Shown here: positions 1-6,821 of the stretch, piece by piece
Layout: the number at the start of each line of letters is the position of its first letter
Position numbering within the stretch: the first letter of the stretch is position 1
NCBI GenBank assembly: GCA_049318685.1
Contig: JBMOFW010000089.1
Span: 1-10,888, forward strand
DNA from: JAIXWP01 sp049318685
GTDB lineage: Bacteria; Bacteroidota; Bacteroidia; Flavobacteriales_D; Sanyastnellaceae
Reading direction: 5' to 3'
DNA length: 10,888 nt
The notes under the pieces: model-generated
Told to the model about the DNA's origin: nothing
Databases searched by the model: none
What the model saw: the letters and a program-made list of their open reading frames with translations, nothing else
Program-made: the position numbers and the translations under genes

Positions 1-359
1 GAAAACGACGGGTGATCAAGACGTTCATCATAATCTACAATTACTTTGATATCACGATTAATAACGTCAGCCATGGAATAAAATCCGAAGGTTCCCCATT
101 GATTGAGCCCTGCTTGGAAGTCAGTCACCAGCACCGTGTCTACTTGTCCGGTAAGTTGGTTTTCGTAGATGTGGTAGCTGCCCACATCGTAGAAGTACCA
201 GTTGATGAATTCCTGTCTGGGGTTTTCGGCGCAACAGTCTAGGCAGCCTTCAAAGTAGCAGGGACCATCATCGACATATTTTTCGCAGGCGCTTAGGGCT
301 GTTATCAGGGAAACAACAACCACAAAAGCACCTACGCGAGAGAGAGTGTGGAGTATCAT
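1..359 (-). CDS. Cysteine-rich lipoprotein, unknown function (3' end outside window)
   Basis: The minus strand encodes an open frame of 119 codons that starts at ATG 359-357 and runs off the left edge. An in-frame TAA lies two codons upstream of the ATG, so the start is fixed. The first 25 residues form a signal peptide with a hydrophobic core (VVVVSLITAL) ending in the lipobox LSAC, with C25 as the probable lipidated residue, so the product should be anchored in the envelope. A cysteine cluster follows (C34, C39, C42, C43; CX4CX2CC), which could be disulfides or a metal site. The rest is rich in aromatic and acidic residues. A -7-like promoter element is visible at 384-391. I do not recognise the family. 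The reading as an exported lipoprotein is strong; the function is unknown. Confidence 0.75.
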   Translation of the reverse strand, partial: MILHTLSRVGAFVVVVSLITALSACEKYVDDGPCYFEGCLDCCAENPRQEFINWYFYDVGSYHIYENQLTGQVDTVLVTDFQAGLNQWGTFGFYSMADVINRDIKVIVDYDERLDHPSF

Positions 360-383
360 TGATTAAGGTCTAAAGAAGCGGGA

Positions 384-391
384 CAAACATA
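384..391 (-). promoter_or_regulatory. Bacteroidota -7 promoter element upstream of the lipoprotein gene
   Basis: The minus strand reads TATGTTTG, an exact match to the Bacteroidota -7 consensus TAnnTTTG, about 25 bases upstream of the ATG at 359. No convincing -33 TTG is present at the usual 19-21 base spacing, so this is a partial promoter match. Confidence 0.4.
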
Positions 392-416
392 TTTCGTCCG
401 ATTTGAAAAAATTGTT

Positions 417-434
417 GATTTCGATTTTTTCGAA
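417..434. repeat. 18-bp direct repeat, copy 1
   Basis: GATTTCGATTTTTTCGAA occurs here and again, identically, at 608-625. Inside it TTCGA-TTTTT-TCGAA is a perfect 5-bp inverted repeat around a 5-base loop. A degraded copy (GGATTTTTCGAA) follows directly at about 438-449. The function is unknown; it lies in the A/T-rich spacer between the lipoprotein gene and the end of gpsA. Confidence 0.7.
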
Positions 435-607
435 CTCGGATTTTTCGAAGTGAAAATTTTTTAAGTGAAATAGCATGGCAAGTATTTGCACAACACCAGA
501 ATCGATAGTTTTTAGCATTTCAGTTTAAGCCAGGAGACAAAAGCCTCCGTTGGACTGCCTCACGGCAATTCTAGCAAACCTAAAAAACGAAAAATGAAAA
601 AAAACCC

Positions 608-625
608 GATTTCGATTTTTTCGAA
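608..625. repeat. 18-bp direct repeat, copy 2
   Basis: This is an exact second copy of the 417-434 sequence, beginning 11 bases beyond the gpsA stop codon. The short TTCGA/TCGAA hairpin could weakly influence transcription leaving gpsA, but it is too A/T-rich to be called a terminator. The remainder of 435-607 is non-coding as far as I can see. Confidence 0.65.
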
Positions 626-635
626 ATAAATTTTA

Positions 636-1634
636 TCAACTCAATTTATCCGTCAAGATCCGCATCTCCATCATGGGAGAGACTTTGTCATAGAGGATGC
701 GGTAGACCGCGTCGGCAATGGGAATATCGGCCTGAAACTTCTTGTTGATCTCGTGAATACCGCGGGCGGCAAAATAGCCCTCGGCCACCATGTTCATCTC
801 AATAGTAGCCCACTTCACACTATAGCCCTTGCCCACCATGGTGCCAAAGGTGCGGTTGCGCGAATAGGGCGAGTAGGCCGTTACGAGCAAGTCGCCCAAA
901 TAGGCACTGCTCTTCACATCGCGGTGGGTCTCATTCACTGAGTCGAGAAAACGCTCAATCTCGCGCGCCGCACTGCTGATCAATACGGCCTGAAAATTAT
1001 CGCCAAAGCCGAGGCCATGGCAAATGCCCGCCGCCACGGCATAGACATTCTTTAAAATGGCCGCCAACTCGGCACCAAACACATCTTCGGTGGTGGTGGT
1101 TTTGATGTAGCGGCAAGCCAGCATCTTGCTCATCACCTCGGCCTTGGCCAAATCCATGCAGCCAATGGTGAGGTAAGAAAGCTTTTCGAGGGCCACTTCT
1201 TCGGCGTGGCAAGGCCCACATACAATGCCGATATTCTCATACGGCACACCCAAATTTTTATGGAAATAACGCGCCGGAATGGCGTCAAATTCATTGATGA
1301 TCCCCTTGATGGCCGAAAACAACACCTTGTTTTCAAGCCCAGTGGGTTTGTACTCTTCAATAGTGCTGTGCAAAAACGCGGAAGGAATAGCGACCACCAA
1401 ATAATCGCACGCATCCACCACGGCCTGCAAATCGTTGGTCACAAAAAGCTTGTCGGTATCAAACTCGATGCTTTGGATATAATGGGGATTGTGGCCAAAC
1501 TGAGTAATGTGGTCGATGGCGGTTTTGCTGCGCATCCACCAATGCACGGTCGATGCGTTGTTGCTGAGCAATTTCACCAAGGCAGTGGCCCAACTACCAC
1601 CACCCAATACGCCGATAACAGGTTTCTTTTCCAT
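636..1634 (-). CDS. gpsA: NAD(P)+-dependent glycerol-3-phosphate dehydrogenase
   Basis: The product (332 residues) reduces dihydroxyacetone phosphate to sn-glycerol 3-phosphate with NAD(P)H in the cytoplasm, supplying the backbone for phospholipid synthesis. The N-terminal Rossmann fold has GVLGGGSWATAL at 8-19, the dinucleotide-binding glycine motif of this family. Further family landmarks are SAIKGI (107-112, K110), GPCHAEE (140-146), the LKN lysine K195, LGDLLVTAYSP (246-256) and SRNRTFG (258-264), which binds substrate phosphate in known members. The length is normal for GpsA and nothing looks broken. The gene is transcribed divergently from the LytTR regulator, and a TATATTTG -7 element lies just upstream (1646-1653). 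Its neighbours say nothing about lipid metabolism; it is a housekeeping gene. Confidence 0.97.
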   Translation of the reverse strand: MEKKPVIGVLGGGSWATALVKLLSNNASTVHWWMRSKTAIDHITQFGHNPHYIQSIEFDTDKLFVTNDLQAVVDACDYLVVAIPSAFLHSTIEEYKPTGLENKVLFSAIKGIINEFDAIPARYFHKNLGVPYENIGIVCGPCHAEEVALEKLSYLTIGCMDLAKAEVMSKMLACRYIKTTTTEDVFGAELAAILKNVYAVAAGICHGLGFGDNFQAVLISSAAREIERFLDSVNETHRDVKSSAYLGDLLVTAYSPYSRNRTFGTMVGKGYSVKWATIEMNMVAEGYFAARGIHEINKKFQADIPIADAVYRILYDKVSPMMEMRILTDKLS

Positions 1635-1645
1635 GAAATGTGGCG

Positions 1646-1653
1646 CAAATATA
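1646..1653 (-). promoter_or_regulatory. -7 promoter element of gpsA
   Basis: The minus strand reads TATATTTG, an exact TAnnTTTG match, 11 bases before the gpsA ATG. Transcription from it would give a very short leader. No TTG is seen at the -33 position; that stretch is occupied by the period-7 array at 1658-1720. The following ATTTGCGCCA (1641-1650) is repeated in inverted orientation before the divergent regulator gene. Confidence 0.4.
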
Positions 1654-1657
1654 AGGA

Positions 1658-1720
1658 GAAGGCTGAAGTTTGAAGGCTGAAGTGTGAAGTTGAAAGGCTG
1701 AAGTTTGAAGCGTGAAGGCT
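1658..1720. repeat. Period-7 tandem repeat array (GAAGNNT units)
   Basis: Nine units of a heptamer can be read on the plus strand: gaaggct, gaagttt, gaaggct, gaagtgt, then a 6+8 base pair of units, gaagttt, gaagcgt, gaaggct. The total of 63 bases equals 9 x 7, so the one slip is compensated. The first three positions GAA are constant and the rest vary, which is unlike a simple microsatellite. The array begins 24 bases upstream of the gpsA start codon. Confidence 0.8.
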
Positions 1721-1795
1721 GACCATGTCTAAAAAGCGTTGCGATGTTGAGGGTTTAGGAAGGGAACCTGTCAAGCTATTTCATGAGGGGGCACT

Positions 1796-1872
1796 GAACT
1801 CCGAACCCCGAACTCTGAACCCTGCAACCAGAAACTAGAAACCAGAAACCAGAAACCAGAAACTTGAAACTC
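1796..1872. repeat. Period-7 tandem repeat array (GAACYCY / GAAACCA units)
   Basis: Eleven consecutive 7-base units (77 bases) can be read on the plus strand: four of the gaacnnn type, gcaacca, then six of the gaaacnn type, including three identical gaaacca in a row. All keep the same register as a GAA-plus-four pattern. The last units run into the promoter region of the response regulator and supply the TTG at 1864-1866. Confidence 0.85.
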
Positions 1873-1892
1873 CACCAAAACCGTGTAATTTG
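1864..1892 (+). promoter_or_regulatory. Probable promoter of the regulator/kinase operon
   Basis: TTG at 1864-1866 lies 18-19 bases before GTAATTTG/TAATTTG (1885-1892), an imperfect match to the Bacteroidota TTG-N19-TAnnTTTG promoter. The regulator ATG follows 19 bases later. The TTG comes from the end of the heptamer array. The spacing supports it; the -7 element is imperfect. Confidence 0.4.
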
Positions 1893-1911
1893 CGCCAAAC
1901 GAATTTTTGGT

Positions 1912-2685
1912 ATGACGCAGAAATTGACGGCACTGATTATTGACGACGAAGAATTTGCCCGCGAAAACCTGGCGATGCTCATCGAGGATTTTTGTACCGA
2001 TGTCACCGTGGTGGGCAAGGCTTCGGGCGCGAAAATGGCGCGCGAAATGGTCGAAGAATTTAATCCCGATATCGTTTTTCTCGATATCATGATGCCGGGT
2101 GAAGACGGATTTAGTTTTTTGGAAAGCGTTACGGAACGCCGCTTTCAGGTGATATTCACCACGGCATTTCGCGAACATGCACTGCGCGCAATAAAAGAAA
2201 GTGCTATTGATTACCTCGAAAAACCGATCGACATTGAAGAGCTGCAAAAGGCCATTGCCAAGGCGGGCGAGAATGTAGCAGCTAAAAAAACCAACCGCGT
2301 GTCGGACGATCGTCTCACCAAAATTTTACAAGACATTGCCCTCACCAATACGGTGGAAAAGACCGTTATTCCAACGAAAGACGGATTGGCTATTGTCAAA
2401 AACACGGAGATCATTCACCTCGAAGCGATGGAAAATTATACGATGATCTATTGCGTAGGGGGAAAGAAATACATGAGCAGTCGCAGCATCAAGGCGTTTG
2501 AAGACCGCCTCGATCCGAATATGTTTTTTCGTGTACACAAATCGCATATCATCAACCTGGCGCATCACCTCAAGGAGTTTTTGCGCAATGAGGGCTTGAT
2601 CGCGGTGTTGTCTGACGGGAGCCAGATACCCGTGGCGCGCCGCAAGCTGCAAGAGTTTTTGGATAAAATTGAAAACATCGGATAA
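1912..2685 (+). CDS. LytTR-family response regulator (REC + LytTR DNA-binding domain)
   Basis: Cytoplasmic transcription factor of a two-component system, 257 residues. The receiver domain (about 5-120) has the acidic pair D11/D12, phosphoacceptor D58 in VFLDIMMPG, the switch threonine T83/T84 in FTTAF, and K104 in the LEKP motif. The LytTR domain (about 150-255) carries the hallmark FFRVHKSHIINL (205-216). I place the start at ATG 1912 because the receiver fold begins immediately after it. An in-frame upstream codon at 1864 would add 16 residues encoded by the repeat array and promoter. The histidine-kinase gene begins 6 bases after the stop, so the two form an operon with the kinase as the evident partner. 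LytTR regulators typically bind direct repeats near target promoters; the target here is unknown. Confidence 0.93.
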   Translation: MTQKLTALIIDDEEFARENLAMLIEDFCTDVTVVGKASGAKMAREMVEEFNPDIVFLDIMMPGEDGFSFLESVTERRFQVIFTTAFREHALRAIKESAIDYLEKPIDIEELQKAIAKAGENVAAKKTNRVSDDRLTKILQDIALTNTVEKTVIPTKDGLAIVKNTEIIHLEAMENYTMIYCVGGKKYMSSRSIKAFEDRLDPNMFFRVHKSHIINLAHHLKEFLRNEGLIAVLSDGSQIPVARRKLQEFLDKIENIG

Positions 2686-2691
2686 GTCACG

Positions 2692-5600
2692 TTGCGTTTA
2701 CCCATACGATTATACCTCACATTGATTTGCGCATTGCTGCTGCACAACAGAAGTAGTGCGCAACAATATTCTTTTTTGCAATACAGCGTAAAAGAGGGCT
2801 TGGCGCAAAGTCAGGTGCGCTGCTTGTTTCAAGACTCGCGCGGATTTATTTGGGCGGGCACTTTGGGCGGCATCTCGCGATTCGACGGGCGCGAATTTGT
2901 CAACTTCGATCGACGCGATGGTTTGCTCAACAATCAAATCAATGTGATCACCGAGTTGCGCTCGGGCGCCATCTTGGTGGGCAGTTCGGGCAGCGTCAGT
3001 GAAATCAAAGGCAACACCGTGCGCAGTTATCCTTTGGAAGGCGAACTATCGGAAAGCGCAGTGAATGCCTTGTTTGAAGATGCTGAAGGCCGCATCTGGG
3101 TGGGCACGGAGAATGGATTGTGTTTTTTTGAAAGTGGTCTTGGATTTATATATCCCGCTGCGGAAGAATTTGGATTTCACGATCATGTGAAAGCTTTCGC
3201 ACAGCGCGCAGCAGGCGGTGTCTATATTCTCACCAAAGAAATGTTGGTGTGGAATGAGCAAGGCATATCGCATATCGAATACACGCCCAATGATGAAGCC
3301 ATCACGTTTTTTGATTTGCAAATTGATCAAAACGAAACGATCTGGTTGGCATCCAAGGACGGCGGATTGATTTGTCGAAAAAAAGACGGCACGGTGTATC
3401 GCTATGGGGCTTCCAACGGTATCACGGCAGCCACCATCACCGGCATTTCGATGGATGCGGCGAATAGACTTTGGTTGTCGTCGCGCTTCGGATTTTTTCT
3501 ATTTGAGAATGGAAAAGCCCAAGCCTTTGATGAGCGCAATGGCTTGAAAACCCCCGACATTCGGGATGTATTGATTGATCGCGAAGGCAACGTGTGGTTG
3601 GCCACCTACGGCAACGGCATTCAGCGTTTCGCGGGCATGGCGTTTAGTGGTTATACGCGTTTGGATGGATTGAGTAGTGATGCAGTGATGTCGATAGCGC
3701 AAGACCAAAGTGGTTCCATTTGGCTGAGCACGTTCGATCAAGGCGTATGTCAACAAACCAACGACACCATCATTCATTTTTCATTTGAACAATTGTTGGG
3801 CAACAACCGCATTTGGAGCAGCCTGTGTGATCGAAATGGCAAGATGTGGTTTGGGTCGTCTTTTGGCTTGTTTGGCTATCAAGACGGCAAGTTCACGGTA
3901 TTTGCCGAAAAAGATTCGCTGCTCGATCCGATGGTGTTGTCGCTGTTGGAAGATAGTCGTGGTCGCTTGTTGATCGGTACTGCGAAGGGCTTATGTTATT
4001 TGGAAAATGGGGTTATTCATCATTTCAAAAACCTCCTCGGCAATCCCGAGACGCGCGTGCGAGATATCACTGAAGACCGCGCTGGGCATATCTGGCTGGC
4101 TACGCGCAACGGCGTTTTTCGATTTGATGGAACGCAATTTGAAAAATTTGATGAGAGTAAAGGGCTGCCCGATAAAACGGCCTATTGCATCGAAGTAGAT
4201 GCCTTCAATCGCTTGTGGGTAGGCACACAAAACGGGCTGGCCATCTTGCGCAGTGGGCGATTTGAATCGATCGCTATTGCTGAAGATGCGGGATCGAACT
4301 CCATCAATTTCATGAAATATTTTGAAGGCGTATTGTGGTTGGGCACCAACAATGGATTGTACAGTGTTGACGCCGGAGAGAACGTTGATTTTCGTGCACT
4401 GCGCATTCGACGTTACGGCGTAGAAGATGGATTGCGCAGTTTGGAAACCAACCTGAATGCGGTGTTTGTAGATCAGCAACAGCAGTTGTGGTTTGGTACG
4501 GCCGAAGGCGTGATGGTGCTTGACCCCCGCAAGTTGTATGCCCCGGCGAGGCGCATTGTACCGTTGATTTCGATCACATCGGTGCAATTGAATTTTCTGA
4601 ATGCGGATTGGAAAAAATTTGGTGCAGCCATCGATTCCATCACCGGATTGCCTATTGATCCGATAGTTGATTATCGCAACAATCATTTCACCTTTCATTT
4701 TACCGGCATCAGCACTAGCTATCCCGAAGATGTGCAGTATCAATTTATGTTGGAAGGGTTTGATGAAGATTGGAAAGCCTTGACCACTGCCAATTTCATC
4801 ACGTATAGCAATTTGCCGTATCGCTCGTTTGTGTTTAAAGTGCGCGCCATCAATCGCGATGGCGTGATGAGTGATGCCGTTGTTTTTCCGTTTACCGTGC
4901 GTCCGCCATTTTGGTTGACGTGGTGGTTTATTTTGTTGGAAATCGCTGCTGCTGGAGGCTTGGTTTGGCTGGTGGTGCATGTGCGCCGTCGGGTGACACG
5001 CGCGCGGCATGAGCAGGAAAAGCTCGAGTTGCATTCGCGCATGTTGACTTTAGAACAGCAGTCGCTCAATAGCAGCATGAATCGCCATTTTATTTTTAAC
5101 GCGTTGAATAGTATTCAGTACTACATCAATCGGCAGGATCGATTGGCGGCGAATCGGTATTTGAGTGATTTTGCACGGTTGATACGAAAAAATTTGGATA
5201 GTAGTCAAGAGACTATGACCCCTTTGCGCGAGGAGATGGAGCGGTTGGAGTTGTATTTGAAACTGGAGCACATGCGTTTCAAAGACAAGTTCACGTATCG
5301 GATTGATGTAGATCCGGATATTCCGCAGGATTTGATCAAGGTTCCGGCGATGTTGATGCAGCCGTTTTTAGAGAATTCGATATGGCATGGGTTGTTGCCC
5401 AAAGAGAGTCCGGGCCAGGTAGAGGTCATTATTCGCAAAGAGGGCAATACCTTGCACATGGCCATCGTTGACGACGGCATAGGGATAAAAACCTCGTTGA
5501 GCTCGAAAATGGACACCGACAGTCACATTTCGAAGGGGATGGAGATCACGAGAAATCGGATAGACATGATACGAAAAATGACCGGAGAGTCGATCCAATT

Positions 5601-5694
5601 GATTGGGCCTCAACAGATAGAGGGAAGTAATGGGGAGATCAAGGGCACGAAGGTGGAGATAATTATTCCTGTTAATTTTAGCGAACTTTTTTGA
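2692..5694 (+). CDS. Periplasmic-propeller sensor histidine kinase (LytS/His_kinase type)
   Basis: A 1000-residue membrane sensor kinase that should phosphorylate the upstream LytTR regulator. The start is TTG 2692; an in-frame TAA three codons earlier excludes anything further upstream, and this start gives a signal peptide cut after SSA (about residue 23). Residues 25 to about 620 contain about 14 two-component propeller blades, recognisable by WxGT/WLA-type strands (FIWAGT, RIWVGTENG, NVWLATYGNG, RLWVGTQNG, QLWFGTAEG), enough for two seven-bladed propellers. A Y_Y_Y domain follows (about 650-735), then a transmembrane helix (740-764), a coiled coil (about 765-795), and the kinase core: H799 in MNRHFIFNALNSI, the N box QPFLENSIWHG with N895, DDGIGI (927-932) and a G949 glycine box. 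The usual N-P-H-F proline is arginine here. No DNA-binding domain is fused, which agrees with a separate regulator. Confidence 0.93.
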   Translation: MRLPIRLYLTLICALLLHNRSSAQQYSFLQYSVKEGLAQSQVRCLFQDSRGFIWAGTLGGISRFDGREFVNFDRRDGLLNNQINVITELRSGAILVGSSGSVSEIKGNTVRSYPLEGELSESAVNALFEDAEGRIWVGTENGLCFFESGLGFIYPAAEEFGFHDHVKAFAQRAAGGVYILTKEMLVWNEQGISHIEYTPNDEAITFFDLQIDQNETIWLASKDGGLICRKKDGTVYRYGASNGITAATITGISMDAANRLWLSSRFGFFLFENGKAQAFDERNGLKTPDIRDVLIDREGNVWLATYGNGIQRFAGMAFSGYTRLDGLSSDAVMSIAQDQSGSIWLSTFDQGVCQQTNDTIIHFSFEQLLGNNRIWSSLCDRNGKMWFGSSFGLFGYQDGKFTVFAEKDSLLDPMVLSLLEDSRGRLLIGTAKGLCYLENGVIHHFKNLLGNPETRVRDITEDRAGHIWLATRNGVFRFDGTQFEKFDESKGLPDKTAYCIEVDAFNRLWVGTQNGLAILRSGRFESIAIAEDAGSNSINFMKYFEGVLWLGTNNGLYSVDAGENVDFRALRIRRYGVEDGLRSLETNLNAVFVDQQQQLWFGTAEGVMVLDPRKLYAPARRIVPLISITSVQLNFLNADWKKFGAAIDSITGLPIDPIVDYRNNHFTFHFTGISTSYPEDVQYQFMLEGFDEDWKALTTANFITYSNLPYRSFVFKVRAINRDGVMSDAVVFPFTVRPPFWLTWWFILLEIAAAGGLVWLVVHVRRRVTRARHEQEKLELHSRMLTLEQQSLNSSMNRHFIFNALNSIQYYINRQDRLAANRYLSDFARLIRKNLDSSQETMTPLREEMERLELYLKLEHMRFKDKFTYRIDVDPDIPQDLIKVPAMLMQPFLENSIWHGLLPKESPGQVEVIIRKEGNTLHMAIVDDGIGIKTSLSSKMDTDSHISKGMEITRNRIDMIRKMTGESIQLIGPQQIEGSNGEIKGTKVEIIIPVNFSELF

Positions 5695-5702
5695 CATTAG
5701 TG

Positions 5703-5732
5703 TTGTATAAGTCAAATGATTAGCTATATTTG
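5703..5732 (+). promoter_or_regulatory. Canonical Bacteroidota promoter of the acidic lipoprotein gene
   Basis: TTG at 5703-5705, a 19-base spacer, and TATATTTG at 5725-5732 match the TTG-N19-TAnnTTTG promoter exactly. The ATG of the lipoprotein follows at 5755. It shows that this gene can be transcribed separately from the kinase operon that ends 8 bases upstream. Confidence 0.75.
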
Positions 5733-5754
5733 TTTGTGATTTGAAGAAGAAAGC

Positions 5755-6057
5755 ATGTCAAAGTTGATTAGAAACATATCATTTTTGTTAGCACTCGCAG
5801 TGGTATTCACCTCGTGTTATAAGGACGAAGAGTTCTTGGATGGCACGATGGATAAGGCTTTTGAGAAGTCTTATGATGCCGATGCCGAAGATCAGGATGA
5901 TGTGACTGGATCAGGTCCGAGCACATTGCCAAGCAATCAGGGTGGTCCGATCGTGGACGATGAGGATGATGAAAACGATGATGACGGCAACGGCATCACG
6001 GATGATGAGGACGATGAGAACGATGACGACTCAGTGAACAAGAAAGCGCAGAATTAA
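5755..6057 (+). CDS. Small acidic Asp-rich lipoprotein
   Basis: A 100-residue exported protein. Residues 1-21 form a lipoprotein signal peptide (hydrophobic FLLALAVVF, then TSC with C21 as the lipidated cysteine). The mature part is very acidic. A 15-residue segment beginning DDEDDENDDD is present twice in tandem (codons from 5956 and from 6001), the first copy continuing GNGIT. The DDDGNGITDDED stretch resembles the calcium-binding loops of thrombospondin type-3 repeats, which are common in secreted Bacteroidota proteins, but no full repeat is present. The C-terminal tail is basic (VNKKAQN). It has its own promoter and terminator. Function is unknown; a divalent-cation-binding surface lipoprotein is a guess. 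Its position behind the sensor kinase makes it a possible accessory or target gene of that system. Confidence 0.8.
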   Translation: MSKLIRNISFLLALAVVFTSCYKDEEFLDGTMDKAFEKSYDADAEDQDDVTGSGPSTLPSNQGGPIVDDEDDENDDDGNGITDDEDDENDDDSVNKKAQN

Positions 6058-6072
6058 ACTGACCATATATAG

Positions 6073-6101
6073 AAAGCCCCCTGATTCAGGGGGCTTTTTT
6101 T
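6073..6101 (+). terminator. Rho-independent terminator
   Basis: AAAGCCCCCT (6073-6082) pairs perfectly with AGGGGGCTTT (6088-6097) around a GATTC loop, followed by an unbroken T run to 6101. It ends the acidic lipoprotein transcript 16 bases after its stop codon. The stem is flanked by an A-rich stretch on the left, so it may also work weakly for the minus-strand barrel array, which ends at 6165. I see nothing else in 6102-6164. Confidence 0.92.
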
Positions 6102-6164
6102 ATTGGGGGAAATGGGATTTAGAATGGAAAGTGAGAAAGAAGGGCTCTGTCTATTGGGCCAAGC

Positions 6165-6821
6165 TCAGAACGAGCGACCGATGGCGAATGAAGTCACGCG
6201 CATTTGTGCACTATCCATTGAAGTTACTGTTTTATAATAATTGGATAGATAATGCCTATAGGTGATGGCTAGGTGCCACCGTTCATTCATTCGGAGCTTC
6301 AGTGAAGAAGTAAGGCCAACACCCACTGGATTTAAACTTGGATCACGCCGACTGAACTCCTTCCCAATTGAAGGTGCAGTGGATACTGAAATCCCCTCAT
6401 AACCGGATTGACTCGCATAGAAATTATAGCCTATAAAACCACCGATAGAAGCCGAAACAACGTTATTGAAAGAATAACCTATCGCAATAGGAATATTGCA
6501 AGAAAAATAAGCAGTGGTATAGTCGGTAAAGACAAAAACAGAGTCGTCGACACTGTATGATTCGATTCGTTCAAAAAGGGAACAGGCTAAGTTGAATCCT
6601 GTGTTTAGTTGAAATGCTGATTGAAGCTGTTTTTCGCAGATGGCGTTTAATTCAATGCCTTTGCGAGCAGTGTAAACATTGGAAGTCATTTTGGAATAAG
6701 CGACATGATTGATCGATCGAGCACATTGAAAATTCCAAGAATGGACGGACTGTCCGGCAGAGTGGATAGAACCGAACACCAGCCACAATACTGAAATGAG
6801 CACTTTGATAGCGGTATTCAT
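6165..6821 (-). CDS. Outer-membrane beta-barrel protein, B-type (B1)
   Basis: 218 residues from ATG 6821; a start 10 codons earlier is open but would overlap the previous gene by 34 bases, whereas 6821 gives an ATGA overlap as at the other junctions. A signal peptide (IKVLISVLWLVFGSIHSAG) precedes alternating hydrophobic/polar strands of a small barrel. Near the C terminus NERWHLAITYRHYLSNYYK matches the B2 and B3 signature (D/E-x-W ... L-x-N-Y-x-K), and the protein ends SFAIGRSF, a typical aromatic beta-signal for BAM-dependent insertion. It is the last gene of the array and lies before the terminator region. Ligand and function are unknown; the family could also be described as a general outer-membrane barrel domain. 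Confidence 0.75.
   Translation of the reverse strand: MNTAIKVLISVLWLVFGSIHSAGQSVHSWNFQCARSINHVAYSKMTSNVYTARKGIELNAICEKQLQSAFQLNTGFNLACSLFERIESYSVDDSVFVFTDYTTAYFSCNIPIAIGYSFNNVVSASIGGFIGYNFYASQSGYEGISVSTAPSIGKEFSRRDPSLNPVGVGLTSSLKLRMNERWHLAITYRHYLSNYYKTVTSMDSAQMRVTSFAIGRSF

Noticed and set aside
12..242. 76-codon plus-strand frame
   Set aside because: It lies opposite the cysteine-rich lipoprotein, which has a proper lipoprotein signal peptide and a fixed start.
608..625. Intrinsic terminator of gpsA
   Set aside because: The stem is five A/T-rich pairs without a G/C core and no proper T run follows at the right distance, so it is reported only as a repeat.
1206..1673. 155-codon plus-strand frame
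   Set aside because: It is antisense to gpsA and ends in the heptamer array. GpsA motifs on the other strand are decisive.
1658..1872. CRISPR array
   Set aside because: Units are only 7 bases with no spacers and no cas genes nearby, so these are plain tandem repeats.
1864..1911. 16-residue N-terminal extension of the response regulator
   Set aside because: It would be encoded by the repeat array and the promoter, and receiver domains begin directly after the ATG at 1912.
1771..2247. Minus-strand frames through the second heptamer array
   Set aside because: They translate the period-7 repeat into a repetitive peptide and run antisense to the regulator gene; there is no protein-like signal.
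3991..5034. 347-codon open frame on the minus strand
   Set aside because: It is exactly antisense to the sensor kinase, whose domain motifs are continuous. Its translation is low in recognisable features and has no signal peptide or family motif.
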